Source: Streptomyces albus subsp. albus (lineage in GTDB: Bacteria > Actinomycetota > Actinomycetes > Streptomycetales > Streptomycetaceae). From it: a stretch of DNA of 64,000 nucleotides. Under the pieces are notes generated by a model, which saw only the letters and a program-made list of their open reading frames with translations, did no database searches and was not told the origin of the DNA. This document shows, piece by piece, positions 41,131 through 50,110 of the stretch. A program made the position numbers and the translations under genes. Location: positions 13,049 to 77,048 of the forward strand of contig NZ_JOID01000028.1 in assembly GCF_000719865.1 (NCBI RefSeq), read 5' to 3'. Position 1 is the first letter of the stretch. Every line of letters starts with the position of its first letter.

Positions 41131-42321
41131 GTGGTGCAGCGAGGACAGCTGTGCGGCAGGGGCGACGGCGGGACACGCTTCCGCGGTGCCCCGTTCCCCT
41201 GCTGGATCCCGGGCCTCCTGATCGTCGGCGGCCTGGTCTTCGGTCTGCTGGCACCGCCGAAGCTGACCGGCTCGCCGTTCTTCGCCGCCGCTCCGATGGT
41301 CGCCGCGGCGCTCTACACCGGCCCCGCGACGATCCTGACGGCCGTCGCGTCCAGCCTGGCGATGGTCGGCATCGCTCTCCTGCACGGCACGGCCGGGCAG
41401 TTCCAGTCACTGCTCGACACCGCCACGGTGGTCACCGTGGCCGGCCTCGCCGTCTTCATCAACCGCGTGGTGCGCCACGGCCACCGCGCGCTCGCCTCCG
41501 TCCGGAACGTCGCGGAGGCCGCCCAGCGGGCCGTACTGCCCACGCCCTCCGGCCGTATCGGCGGCCTGCGCGTCGCCGCCCGCTACGAGGCGGCGCAGGC
41601 GGACGCGGGGATCGGCGGCGATCTGTACGCGGTCCAGTCCACCCCGTACGGGGTGCGGCTCATCGTCGGCGACGTGCGCGGCAAGGGCATGGGGGCGGTG
41701 GGCGCCGTCGCGGTCGTCCTCGGGGCGTTCCGCGAAGCGGCCGAGGAGGAGCCGGAGCTGACCGGCATCGCGGAGCGGCTGGAGGGCGCGCTCGTGCGGG
41801 AGGCGAAGCGCAGGGAAGGGCTGGAGGAGATCGAGGGGTTCACCACGGCCGTGCTCGCCGAGATCCCCGGCGACGGTGCGGCCGGCACCGGCCCGGGGGA
41901 ACCCGGGGTCCCCGGCGCCGGCACCGCCGGAGCGTCGCCACCGCGGAGGCTGCGGCTGCTCAACCGCGGTCATCCGGCCCCGCTGATGCTCACCGGGGAC
42001 GGCGTCGTGTGCGCCGTGGAGCCGGAAGTGCCCGCCGTGCCGCTCGGGCTGGCCTGGCTGCGGACCGATCCGGACCGGGTGGAGGAGATCGTGTTCCCGC
42101 GCGGGAGCACCCTCCTGCTCTTCACCGACGGCGTCACGGAGGCCCGCGACCGCGCCGGTGACTTCTACGATCCCCGAATCCGGTTGTTCGGGCGGGACTT
42201 CAGCGGCCCGGAGGAACTGCTGGACATGCTCGTCGCGGACGTGACCCTGCACACCGGCGGCGGCGCCCACGACGACATGGCGCTCCTCGCGGTCACGGAC
42301 ATCCCGGAACGCCGCTCGTGA
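41131..42321 (+). CDS. Membrane-anchored PP2C (SpoIIE-type) phosphatase
   Basis: About 396 residues. The N-terminal part carries three or four membrane segments (WIPGLLIVGGLVFGLL, FFAAAPMVAAALYTGPATILTAVASSLAMVGIAL, TATVVTVAGLAVFIN), followed by a linker helix SVRNVAEAAQRAVLPTP and a PP2C domain (AGIGGDLYAVQSTPYGVRLIVGDVRGKGMGAV, LNRGHPAPLML, LLLFTDGVTEARD, GGAHDDMALLAV). These have the Asp metal ligands expected. Such proteins dephosphorylate anti-anti-sigma factors of the RsbV/SpoIIAA type. The start is unsettled: GTG at 41131 with AGGAGA before it is best; GTGs at 41083 and 41068 are alternatives. Confidence 0.9.
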   Translation: MVQRGQLCGRGDGGTRFRGAPFPCWIPGLLIVGGLVFGLLAPPKLTGSPFFAAAPMVAAALYTGPATILTAVASSLAMVGIALLHGTAGQFQSLLDTATVVTVAGLAVFINRVVRHGHRALASVRNVAEAAQRAVLPTPSGRIGGLRVAARYEAAQADAGIGGDLYAVQSTPYGVRLIVGDVRGKGMGAVGAVAVVLGAFREAAEEEPELTGIAERLEGALVREAKRREGLEEIEGFTTAVLAEIPGDGAAGTGPGEPGVPGAGTAGASPPRRLRLLNRGHPAPLMLTGDGVVCAVEPEVPAVPLGLAWLRTDPDRVEEIVFPRGSTLLLFTDGVTEARDRAGDFYDPRIRLFGRDFSGPEELLDMLVADVTLHTGGGAHDDMALLAVTDIPERRS

Positions 42322-42329
42322 CCGTCCGG

Positions 42330-42585
42330 CCGCGGACTCCCGCCGTCCGCGGCAACACTGCGTGACGGCCGGTGTCCCCGCGATAACAAGTGATGCACGA
42401 TCAGCGGAAACAGGTTTCCCGGCCCCCGGTCAACTCGCCCTGCTCTGGCGGCCGATGTCCGTTTCATCCGCGCGGTCATTACCAAAAGATCAGCCGGAAC
42501 GGCTTGGAATACCGGGGCCCGTCAATTAACGTTCGATAACGCAGCGCGGTCGTCCCAGCCGCCACCGAAGGTGGCGCCGCGCGCA
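42330..42585. promoter_or_regulatory. Promoter region upstream of the c-di-AMP riboswitch
   Basis: The 256 bases before the riboswitch contain no gene. The stretch near 42510-42545 (GTCAATTAACGTTCGATAAC) is less GC-rich and is the best place for a promoter, but no clean -35/-10 pair stands out. Confidence 0.45.
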
Positions 42586-42741
42586 ATCGCCGAATCCCGC
42601 ATGCGCGGAACAGCACCACCTGCACCAAGGGAACCGGGGAACCAATCCTTGGGGTGAATCGGGCCCCTCCGCCAGGAGGGAACCGTAGGAGACCTTCCTG
42701 CTCCGAACCCGTCAGCTAACCCGGTAGGCGAGAAGGAAGGA
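42586..42741 (+). ncRNA. ydaO/yuaA c-di-AMP riboswitch
   Basis: The hallmark pieces of this riboswitch are present in order: GCCGAATCC at 42589, GGGAACCGGGGAACCA at 42630-42644, TTGGGGTGAATC at 42649-42660, a variable hairpin CCCCTCC/GGAGGG, GACCTTCCTGCTCCGAACCC at 42691-42710, GTCAGCTAACCC and the closing GGCGAGAAGGAAGG. It sits directly before the start of an M23 cell-wall peptidase gene, the usual arrangement in Streptomyces, where c-di-AMP shuts down cell-wall hydrolase genes. Both its 5' and 3' helices appear complete. Confidence 0.95.
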
Positions 42742-42756
42742 AAGGAGTGCGCCTCC

Positions 42757-43791
42757 GTGGCGTCCAGCAGCCCTGCCACCGAAACGTGGGCCGGCCCGTC
42801 CACCTCCGGACCCCACTTCGACGGAGAGCCGCCCGTCGGTGAGTGGAATCCCACCGCCGAATCCACCACCCCGGTACGGGGCCGGCACCGCGTCGTCAAG
42901 CAGCGCGGCGGAGGCATGGCCCGGAGCGGCGCCGTCCTGGGTGTCGGTGTGATCGCGGCTGTCGGCGCCGGCGGCATGGCCACGGCCAAGGACCGTCCCC
43001 CGGCCCCCATCTCGCTTCCCGACCTCTCCCCGGTGACGGACAAGCTGCCCGCCATCGACTCCCTGGTCGGCGATTCCAACGACGTGTCCGCCACCGCGAG
43101 CCGCGCCCCGCTGTCGCAGGCCGGACTCACCACGGACGAGATCGCCCAGGGCGCCGACGCCGGAGAGGCCCTGCGGGCCCGCATCATGCGCCAGGCGGAG
43201 CAGCAGCAGAGCGTTGCCGAGACGACCGAGCGGCTGGCCGCCGAGCAGGCCGCCCGCGAGAAGGCCGCCGAGGACGCCGCCGCCAAGAAGGCCGAGGCGG
43301 AGGCCGAGAAGAAGAAGGCCGCCGAGGAGGCCGAGCGCAAGGCCGCCGAGGAGGCCGCGCGGAAGGCGGAGGAGGAGCGGCTGGCCAAGCTGGCCGCGAG
43401 CTACGCCCTCCCGCTCTCCTCGTACACCCTCACCTCCAGCTTCGGCGAGTCCGGCTCCATGTGGTCCAGCAGCCACACCGGCCAGGACTTCGCCGCCCCG
43501 ACCGGCACCCCCGTCAAGGCGGTGCACGGCGGCACGATCACCGAGGCGGGCTGGGCCGGTTCGTACGGCTACCGCATCATCCTCACCCTCGATGACGGCA
43601 CGGAGATCTGGTACTGCCACCTCTCCTCGATGACCGTCACCTCCGGCGAGGTCACCACCGGCGACACGATCGGCCGGGTCGGCTCCACCGGCAACTCCTC
43701 CGGTCCGCACCTCCACCTGGAGGTCCGGCCCGGCGGCGGTGACCCGGTCAACCCCGCGGTCTGGCTCCGCGACCACGGCAAGACCATCTGA
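42757..43791 (+). CDS. M23 family cell-wall peptidase under c-di-AMP riboswitch control
   Basis: A 344-residue exported protein. Residues 1-55 are a charged cytoplasmic part, 56-74 a membrane or signal segment (SGAVLGVGVIAAVGAGGMA), about 140-215 a long coiled coil of Ala/Glu/Lys heptads, and 225-344 an M23 LytM domain. The catalytic residues are His240 and Asp244 (SHTGQDF) and the HLH pair (GPHLHLEV, His318/His320). It should cut peptidoglycan cross-links. The GTG at 42757 follows AAAGGAG, which lies in the 3' end of the riboswitch, so ligand binding could also affect translation. A terminator follows at 43858. Confidence 0.95.
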   Translation: MASSSPATETWAGPSTSGPHFDGEPPVGEWNPTAESTTPVRGRHRVVKQRGGGMARSGAVLGVGVIAAVGAGGMATAKDRPPAPISLPDLSPVTDKLPAIDSLVGDSNDVSATASRAPLSQAGLTTDEIAQGADAGEALRARIMRQAEQQQSVAETTERLAAEQAAREKAAEDAAAKKAEAEAEKKKAAEEAERKAAEEAARKAEEERLAKLAASYALPLSSYTLTSSFGESGSMWSSSHTGQDFAAPTGTPVKAVHGGTITEAGWAGSYGYRIILTLDDGTEIWYCHLSSMTVTSGEVTTGDTIGRVGSTGNSSGPHLHLEVRPGGGDPVNPAVWLRDHGKTI

Positions 43792-43857
43792 CACCGGGAA
43801 TCCTCCGGACCCTCCGGGGACCGACGCCCGGGACGGCTTCCTGTGACGGCCGGAAGC

Positions 43858-43882
43858 GGAGGGCGCGCTCCACGCGCCCTCC
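43858..43882 (+). terminator. Terminator after the M23 peptidase gene
   Basis: GGAGGGCGCG and CGCGCCCTCC form a 10-bp perfect stem with a 5-nt loop. Confidence 0.75.
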
Positions 43883-44302
43883 GGCCTCCGGGTGTTACCC
43901 CGTGTCCCAGTTCGGCGTATGCCCCGCCGGTCCGGTGTAAACCCCCGGATCCGTCGATCCTCGCGCGCCGGCTGATCCGGCCGGCCTCTCACCTCAGCGG
44001 CCTCCCACTCCCGGCCTCATCACCTCGCGAGGCTCCCCCGCGAGGCCACACCCCGGCCCCCCGCGCGACGCGCGAACCCCGACTCCGGCAGCCCTGGTGC
44101 GTCCCCCCGACGCCAGGGCTGCCGGCCTGTACGGCACCGGCCCGCCCGGCCCCCGCCCCCGGTCCACCACCCCGACCGTCCGCCCCGACCGTCCGCCCCG
44201 GGTCCGCCCGCCCGGGGCGTGAATCGCGCGGCGACGGGAACCTGCAAGCACGGATGAGCCCGGGGCGCCGCCCCGGGCCGGAGCCGAGCGGAAGGTGTGG
44301 GG
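43883..44302. other. Intergenic region before the MFS transporter
   Basis: No gene is supported in these 420 bases. Short CGACCGTCCGCCCC repeats occur near 44175-44205, and GCCCGGGGCG/GCCCCGGGC form a hairpin near 44257-44278. The MFS promoter should lie here. Confidence 0.4.
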
Positions 44303-45817
44303 ATGGCGGCGGACTACCCCTTGGACGCGCAAGCGGGAACGGGCACGGTCACCACGGCCGTGCCCGCCCGGCTGGACAGACTGCCCTGGTCGCGCTGGCA
44401 CTGGACCATCGTGATCGGCCTCGGCACCGTGTGGATCCTCGACGGCCTGGAGGTCACCGTCGTCGGGAACATCGCGGGCCGGCTCTCGGAGGAGGGCAGC
44501 GGTCTGCCCATCAGCTCCGCCCAGGTCACCGGTGTGGCCGCGGCGCTCTACGTGGCCGGGGCCTGCCTGGGTGCGCTCTTCTTCGGCCGGCTCACCGACC
44601 GCTACGGCCGCAAGAAGCTCTTCATCATCACCCTGGCCGTCTATCTGGGCGCCACCGCGCTGACCGCCGTCTCCTTTTCCAGCTGGTGGTTCTTCCTCTT
44701 CCGCTTCCTCACCGGCTTCGGCATCGGCGGTGAGTACGCGGCCATCAACTCGGCCATCGACGAGCTGATCCCCTCCCTCTACCGGGGCCGGGTCGACCTC
44801 ATCATCAACGGCAGCTTCTGGCTGGGCGCGGTCGGCGGCTCCCTGCTGTCCATCGTCATGCTGGACACCGACATCTTCCCCAAGGACCTCGGCTGGCGGC
44901 TGACGTTCGGGCTGGGCGTCGTCTTCGGACTGGTGATCCTCCTGGTCCGCAGACATGTACCGGAGAGTCCGCGCTGGCTCTTCATCCACGGCCGCGGCGA
45001 CGAGGCGGACGCCCTGGTCCGCGAGGCGGAGGAGCAGATCACCGCCGAGAAGGGCGAGGAACTCCCGGAGCCGGCCGGTGAGATCACCATCCACCAGCGC
45101 AAGAGCATCGGCTTCGGCCTGATCGCCCGCACCGTCTTCTCGCACTACCGCAGGCGCGCGGTCCTCGGCTTCTCCCTCTTCATCGGCCAGGCCTTCCTCT
45201 ACAACGCCATCACCTTCGGCTTCGGCGCGATCCTCACCACCTTCTACGACGTGGGGACCGGCTCCACCGGCTACTTCTTCGCGGTGATCGCGCTGGGCAA
45301 CTTCTTCGGGCCGCTGCTGCTCGGCAAGCTCTTCGACACCGTGGGCCGCAAGATCATGATCTCCGGCACCTACATCCTCTCCGGTGTGCTGCTCTTCATC
45401 ACCGCCTGGCTCTTCGACGGCGGCCATCTGACGGCCAGGACCCTCACCGCCTGCTGGTGCGTGGTGCTCTTCTTCGCCTCGGCCGGCGCGAGTTCCGCGT
45501 ATCTCACGGTCAGCGAGGTCTTCCCGATGGAGACCCGGGCGATGGCGATCGCCTTCTTCTACGCGATCGGCACCGCCGCGGGCGGCATCAGCGGCCCGCT
45601 GGTCTTCGCCAAGCTCACCGAATCGGGCGTCGTCGGCGACACCGTGCTGGCCTTCCAGATCGGCGCCGGGCTGATGACCGTGGCCGGTCTGGTGGCCGCC
45701 GTGCTGGCCGTACCGGCGGAGCGGCGCTCGCTGGAGGACATCGCCACGCCGCTCTCCCAGCGGACCGGCGCGGTGAGCGGAGCTGCCGGCGGCCCGGCGC
45801 CCGGCTCGGCGAGCTGA
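44303..45817 (+). CDS. MFS transporter, metabolite:H+ symporter / sugar porter-like
   Basis: A 504-residue transporter with twelve predicted helices. The MFS signature GRLTDRYGRKKLFI lies between helices 2 and 3 and is echoed by LFDTVGRKIMI in the second half; PESPRWLF after helix 6 is typical of the sugar/SV2-like and aromatic-acid porter group, which carries sugars, nucleosides or organic acids. The substrate cannot be assigned. I chose the ATG at 44303 with GGAAGG upstream over GTG at 44297. The gene stands alone between an intergenic stretch and the convergent prsW. Confidence 0.92.
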   Translation: MAADYPLDAQAGTGTVTTAVPARLDRLPWSRWHWTIVIGLGTVWILDGLEVTVVGNIAGRLSEEGSGLPISSAQVTGVAAALYVAGACLGALFFGRLTDRYGRKKLFIITLAVYLGATALTAVSFSSWWFFLFRFLTGFGIGGEYAAINSAIDELIPSLYRGRVDLIINGSFWLGAVGGSLLSIVMLDTDIFPKDLGWRLTFGLGVVFGLVILLVRRHVPESPRWLFIHGRGDEADALVREAEEQITAEKGEELPEPAGEITIHQRKSIGFGLIARTVFSHYRRRAVLGFSLFIGQAFLYNAITFGFGAILTTFYDVGTGSTGYFFAVIALGNFFGPLLLGKLFDTVGRKIMISGTYILSGVLLFITAWLFDGGHLTARTLTACWCVVLFFASAGASSAYLTVSEVFPMETRAMAIAFFYAIGTAAGGISGPLVFAKLTESGVVGDTVLAFQIGAGLMTVAGLVAAVLAVPAERRSLEDIATPLSQRTGAVSGAAGGPAPGSAS

Positions 45818-45882
45818 GCCGGGGGCGGGGCGGGCCCGTACCGGATCGGTGAAGCAGTGAGCCGAGGGGCGATGGCCGCCGG

Positions 45883-47391
45883 TCAGTGACCGCGGGACCC
45901 GGGGCCGTACGAGCCGTGACCATACGGTGCGTACGGCCCCGGCTGCTGCTGCTGCGGCTGTTGGGCCTGCGGCCACGGCCCCGTCGGGGGGTTCGGCTGG
46001 TGCCCCGGCTGCGGCCCTGTCCACGGCCCCGGCTGATACGGCACCCCCGCCCCGTACGCCCCTTGCCCGTACGCCCCCTGCCCGTACGGCTGCCACCGCG
46101 GCGGCGCCACCGGTGCCGTGACCGCCGCGGCGTGCAGCAGTGCCGGCCGCGCCAGGGACTTGCGCTGCCACAGATGGTGCAGCAGCTCCTGCTCGCGGGC
46201 GGCGAAGTCCGCGCCCGCCGCGCCCTGGTGGGCCCGCCGCCGCAGGAAGGCCAGGGCCGTCGCGAAGGACTGGTACTCGGAGACCGCGCGGGCGGCCGGG
46301 ACCCCGTGCGCACGCCGCGCCAGACGCCGGGCGATCGCCCGGGCCCGCATCGACGCCAGTGCGTACGGCTCGGCCGGCGCGAGCCAGCCCGCGGCGACGT
46401 ATGCGGGCAGGTACTCCCGGACGGCCCGCAGTTCGCCCGCCCGGGAGCGGATCACCACGGTGGTCAGCACCGCGAACAGCGGCACCATGAACAGGGCGTA
46501 GACGGCGATGAAGCCGTGGCCTCCCAGGGACGCCGAGCCGTTCCAGACGCTGTGCAGGCCCATGGCCGTGGCCAGCCCGGAGAGCGGTAGCAGCACCCGC
46601 CCGGCGCGTGCCCGCGGCGTGACCTGGGCTACGAGCCCGAAGCCGATCCCCGTCAGCGCCGTGAACAGCGGATGCGCGAACGGCGACAGCAGGATGCGGA
46701 CGATGAAGGTCTGCGCGGTCACGGAGCCGATCCCCGAGGTGCCGAGCGCCTCGTCCTCGCCGAAGGCGGTGCCGAGGAAGAGAATGTTCTCCGTGAAGGC
46801 GAAGCCGGTGGCCGTGATCCCCGCTATCACCACACCGTCGACGATCCCGTTGAAGTGCCGCCGCCGGAAGACGAACAACAGCAGCAGCGCGGCGGCCTTG
46901 GCGCTCTCCTCCACCACGGGTGCGACGACCGCCGCCCCCCAGGTGTCCGCCTCACCGGCCGAGGAGACCCCGCCCCGCGCGACGATCCACCGCACCGCGA
47001 GCCCGTTGGCCAGAATCGCCACCAGTGTGGCGGCACACGCTCCCCAGGCGAACGCGAAGGCCAGATTCCGCCAGGGCTCGGGCTCCACCCGGTCCAGCCA
47101 GCAGAACGCCGCCACCAGCAGCGGCACGGGGAGCACGGCGAGGCCGAGACCGACCACGAAGCCCCGGGTGCCGGTCTGCTGCCGGACCAGCGCCAGGATC
47201 ACCAGCCCGCACAGCGCCAGCAGCAGGACGAGCGCGCCGACGCGCACCGCTCTGCTCTCCCAGAGCGCGCGGCGCGGCCGGTAGCGCCACTGCGCGCGAT
47301 CGGGCACGGCGTCGAACCGGGGACGCGGCTGGTACTCCGGCACCGGCGGCTGCGGGGGGCCGGGCCGCTGCGGGGGTGGGGACGGGTGCAT
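45883..47391 (-). CDS. PrsW-family intramembrane protease
   Basis: A 502-residue integral membrane protein with about eight helices. The family's catalytic motifs are visible: VVEESAKAAA (Glu161, Glu162), FAFTENILFLG, and HPLFTALTGIGFG with HSVWNG later. PrsW cleaves anti-sigma factors at site 1 in Bacillus. The N-terminus is Pro-rich and the C-terminal 90 residues are a Pro/Gly/Gln/Tyr low-complexity tail (YGQGAYGQGAYGAGVPYQPG) absent from the core family. The ATG at 47391 is 115 bp downstream of the trmB stop on the same strand. Confidence 0.92.
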   Translation of the reverse strand: MHPSPPPQRPGPPQPPVPEYQPRPRFDAVPDRAQWRYRPRRALWESRAVRVGALVLLLALCGLVILALVRQQTGTRGFVVGLGLAVLPVPLLVAAFCWLDRVEPEPWRNLAFAFAWGACAATLVAILANGLAVRWIVARGGVSSAGEADTWGAAVVAPVVEESAKAAALLLLFVFRRRHFNGIVDGVVIAGITATGFAFTENILFLGTAFGEDEALGTSGIGSVTAQTFIVRILLSPFAHPLFTALTGIGFGLVAQVTPRARAGRVLLPLSGLATAMGLHSVWNGSASLGGHGFIAVYALFMVPLFAVLTTVVIRSRAGELRAVREYLPAYVAAGWLAPAEPYALASMRARAIARRLARRAHGVPAARAVSEYQSFATALAFLRRRAHQGAAGADFAAREQELLHHLWQRKSLARPALLHAAAVTAPVAPPRWQPYGQGAYGQGAYGAGVPYQPGPWTGPQPGHQPNPPTGPWPQAQQPQQQQPGPYAPYGHGSYGPGSRGH

Positions 47392-47460
47392 CCACCGACC
47401 CTAACGAGACGGCGCCCGCGGCGCGTCGGCCTTCGGTCAGCGGCGCCGGCACCGGCGTGG

Positions 47461-47515
47461 CTCGGCGACGGCTCGGCGACGGCTCGGCGACGGCTCAGCG
47501 GTGGTTCAGCGGCGG
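47461..47515. repeat. Five 11-bp tandem repeats overlapping the trmB stop
   Basis: CTCGGCGACGG occurs three times in a row (47461-47493), followed by two degenerate copies, CTCAGCGGTGG and TTCAGCGGCGG, the last containing the trmB stop codon and the codons for the RRR ending. Confidence 0.8.
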
Positions 47516-48324
47516 CGGAACAGGAGGTCGTGGACGCGGTGCCCCTTCTCCAGGCCGGCGCTCTCGAACTTGGTCATCGGACGGAACGCGGGCCGCGGGG
47601 CGTAGCCGCCGTCGGACCGGGTGTTCTCCAGCTCGGGGCAGGCGGTCAGCACCTCCAGCATCTGCTCGGCGTACGGCTCCCAGTCGGTCGCGCAGTGGAA
47701 CAGCGCGCCCGGCCGCAGCCGTTCGGCGGCCAGCGTGACGAACTCCGGCTGGATCAGCCGGCGCTTGTGGTGCCGCTTCTTGTGCCAGGGGTCGGGGAAG
47801 AAGACCCGCAGACCCGCCAGCGCGCCCGGCTCGATCATCTCGCGCAGCAGAATGATCGCGTCGCCGTTGGCCACCCGGACGTTCGTCAGCCCCTCGCGCT
47901 CGGCGAGGGCCAGCAGATTGCCCTGGCCGGGGGTGTGCACATCCGCGGCGAGGATCCCGGTGCCCGGGTCGTCGGCGGCCATCCGCGCCGTGGCCTCGCC
48001 CATGCCGAAGCCGATCTCCAGCACGACGGGCAGGCCGCCGAACAGGGCGTCGAGATCGAGCGTGGACCGGCCGTCGATGTCCAGGCCCCATGACGGCCAG
48101 AGCCGGCGCAGTGCCTCGCCCTGCCCGGCCGTCACCCGCCCGCGGCGCGGCCGGAAGCTCCGGATCCGGCGCTCGTGGTGCGAGCCCGCCGGATCGGCCG
48201 CGGGGCCCTCGGGGAACAGCAGCCTCCGCTCGGCGCGGTCCGCCCCCCGCGGGGCGGCCTCGGCGCGGCTGGCGCCGCGTGCCTCGGGCACCGGCGGGGA
48301 CGTGGGGTTACGGGAATCGGACAC
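47506..48324 (-). CDS. trmB: tRNA (guanine-N7-)-methyltransferase
   Basis: A 272-residue enzyme that methylates G46 of tRNAs using S-adenosylmethionine. The SAM-binding strand VLEIGFGMGE is near 101-110, ILAADVHTPGQG follows, and the tRNA-binding FPDPWHKKRHHKRRL is near 183-197, with TDWEPYAEQM towards the end. The first 50 residues are an Arg/Ala/Pro extension common in actinobacteria. The GTG at 48324 has GGAGGC upstream. It is followed by tandem repeats and prsW. Confidence 0.95.
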   Translation of the reverse strand: MSDSRNPTSPPVPEARGASRAEAAPRGADRAERRLLFPEGPAADPAGSHHERRIRSFRPRRGRVTAGQGEALRRLWPSWGLDIDGRSTLDLDALFGGLPVVLEIGFGMGEATARMAADDPGTGILAADVHTPGQGNLLALAEREGLTNVRVANGDAIILLREMIEPGALAGLRVFFPDPWHKKRHHKRRLIQPEFVTLAAERLRPGALFHCATDWEPYAEQMLEVLTACPELENTRSDGGYAPRPAFRPMTKFESAGLEKGHRVHDLLFRRR

Positions 48325-48430
48325 AATGCCTCCGATCCTACGGCGCCCCGCAGCCGCTCCGGCCCGGGCCGGAACCCCGGGCGGCCGGGGACCGGGGCCA
48401 AGGCGGCCGGGGTCCGGGCCCGGAGCGGCC

Positions 48431-48493
48431 GGAGGAGCGGGCGGGCCCTACGGAGGAGCGGGCGGGCCCTACGGAGGAGCAGGCGGGCCCTAC
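48431..48493. repeat. Three tandem 21-bp repeats at the end of the lhgO gene
   Basis: A 21-bp unit starting GGAGGAGCGGGCGGG occurs at 48431-48451, 48452-48472 and 48473-48493, the last with one change. The third copy contains the stop codon of the oxidase gene. Confidence 0.85.
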
Positions 48494-49707
48494 ACCCGCA
48501 CCGCGCCCAGGGCGGCCAGGGCCCGCCGCGCCACCTCGCGTCCGATCGGCAGTGAGGCCGTGGCGGCCGGGGAGGGGGCGTTCAGCACATGGACCGTCCG
48601 CGGGGCCTCGGCGAACAGGAAATCGTCCACCAGAGAGCCGTCCGGCAGCACCGCCTGCGCACGGACACCCGCCGGGGCCGGCACCAGATCGGCGGGGGAG
48701 ACCTCGGGCAGCATCCTGCGCACCGCCTCGGTGAAGGCGCTCTTGGAGAGCGAGCGGCGCAGTTCACCGGCTCCGTACCGCCAGTGCCGGCGGGCTATCC
48801 GCCAGGAACCGGGGAACGCCAGCGTGCCGGCCAGCTCGGCGGGGCGGAGCGTCCGCCAGTCGTAGCCCTCGCGGGCCAGTGCGGGGACGGCATTGGGCCC
48901 GATGTGCACCTGTCCGTCGACGCCCCGGGTGAGATGGACGCCCAGGAACGGGAACGCCGGGTCCGGCACCGGATAGACCAGGCCCCGGACCAGCCCGGCA
49001 CGGCCGGGCGCCAGCGCGTAGTACTCCCCCCGGAACGGGACGATCCGCATCCCCGGCTCGTCCCCGGCCAGCCGCGCCACCCGGTCGCTGTGCAGCCCCG
49101 CGCAGTTCACGAGGGCCCGCGCCCGCAGCACCGCGCCGTCGGCGGTGCGCACGGCCACCGACGAGGAGCGGCGGCCGATGGCCCGCACCTCGGCGCCGTA
49201 CCGGATGCTCGCACCGGCCTCCTCCGCGAGCCGGGCCAGCCGGCGGGCGACCGCCCCGTAGTCGCAGACCCCGGTGGAGCCGACATGGATCGCGGCCAGC
49301 CCCCGCACCGCCGGTTCGTGCTCCTGGATCTGCGCCGGGCCCAGCTCGCGCACCGGTATGCCGTGCTCCCGGCCGCGCTGCACCAGGGTGTGCAGCCGCG
49401 GCAGCTCCTCCCGCTCGGTGGCGACGATCAACTTGCCCGTGACCTCGTACGGCAGGCCCTGCTCGGCACAGAACCGCACCATCTCGGCCGCGCCCCGCAC
49501 CGCGAACCGCGCCTTGAACGAGCCGGGGCGGTAGTAGATCCCGCTGTGGATCACACCGCTGTTGCGCCCCGTCTGGTGCCGCGCGGGGCCGGGCTCCTTC
49601 TCCAGCACGACCACCCGGGTGCCGGGGGCCGCGCGGGTGATCGCGTACGCCGATGACAGCCCGACGATGCCGCCGCCGATCACCAGGACGTCGCAGTCGT
49701 ACGACAC
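48490..49707 (-). CDS. lhgO: L-2-hydroxyglutarate oxidase
   Basis: A 405-residue FAD-dependent oxidoreductase of the DAO family: dinucleotide motif VLVIGGGIVGLSSAYAI at residues 6-22, LEKEPGPARHQTGRNSGVIHSGIYYRPGSFKA (characteristic of L-2-hydroxyglutarate oxidases), VNCAGLHSDRVARLAG and the C-terminal VLNAPSPAATASLPIG. It oxidises L-2-hydroxyglutarate to 2-oxoglutarate, a metabolite repair step. The GTG at 49707 has GGGGAGG at a good distance, and the dinucleotide motif begins directly after; the frame opens further upstream without support. Confidence 0.94.
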   Translation of the reverse strand: MSYDCDVLVIGGGIVGLSSAYAITRAAPGTRVVVLEKEPGPARHQTGRNSGVIHSGIYYRPGSFKARFAVRGAAEMVRFCAEQGLPYEVTGKLIVATEREELPRLHTLVQRGREHGIPVRELGPAQIQEHEPAVRGLAAIHVGSTGVCDYGAVARRLARLAEEAGASIRYGAEVRAIGRRSSSVAVRTADGAVLRARALVNCAGLHSDRVARLAGDEPGMRIVPFRGEYYALAPGRAGLVRGLVYPVPDPAFPFLGVHLTRGVDGQVHIGPNAVPALAREGYDWRTLRPAELAGTLAFPGSWRIARRHWRYGAGELRRSLSKSAFTEAVRRMLPEVSPADLVPAPAGVRAQAVLPDGSLVDDFLFAEAPRTVHVLNAPSPAATASLPIGREVARRALAALGAVRV

Positions 49708-50110
49708 CGCCCCGCACCTCCCCGCTCGCGCTCCGCCTCTCCCGATGATGCCCTGGCCCACTGACAACCACCCGAAACCTGCCGGCGGAGCGCCGGCGTC
49801 CGGACACCGGCGGGTCCGGTGCCCGCGACGAGCCGGACGGGTCCGGCCCCGCGGCCGATGACGGGCCTCGCCGACGGCTCCGGCCACGGCGCTCAGGCGG
49901 GATGCCGGCATGCGCCCGCCCCGGCATGCGCTCGTGCCGGGGCGGGCGCCTGTGCCCGGCACCCGCCCGGCGGGACACGCACCCTGACCGCCCCTGCCTG
50001 CCCGGGCGCCGCGAAGCCGTCGCCCGAGTGGAAACCCGGGGCCTTCATGCGCCGCCGCGCCGCCGCGCCGCCGCGCCGTCGCCGTGAAGACCGGCGGCCC
50101 GCGCCGGGAT
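49708..50110. other. Intergenic region with a strong hairpin
   Basis: No gene. GCGCCCGCCCCGGCA and TGCCGGGGCGGGCGC (49912-49949) form a 15-bp perfect stem that should terminate the regulator gene at 50111. Simple CGCCGCGC repeats occur at about 50046-50084. Confidence 0.7.

Noticed and set aside
43994..46171. Minus-strand frame opposite the MFS transporter
   Set aside because: Low-complexity shadow of the MFS gene and its neighbours with no motif.
50040..50090. CGCCGCGC simple repeats upstream of the lhgO region
   Set aside because: Typical GC low complexity of the genome with no fixed unit or position relative to a gene signal.
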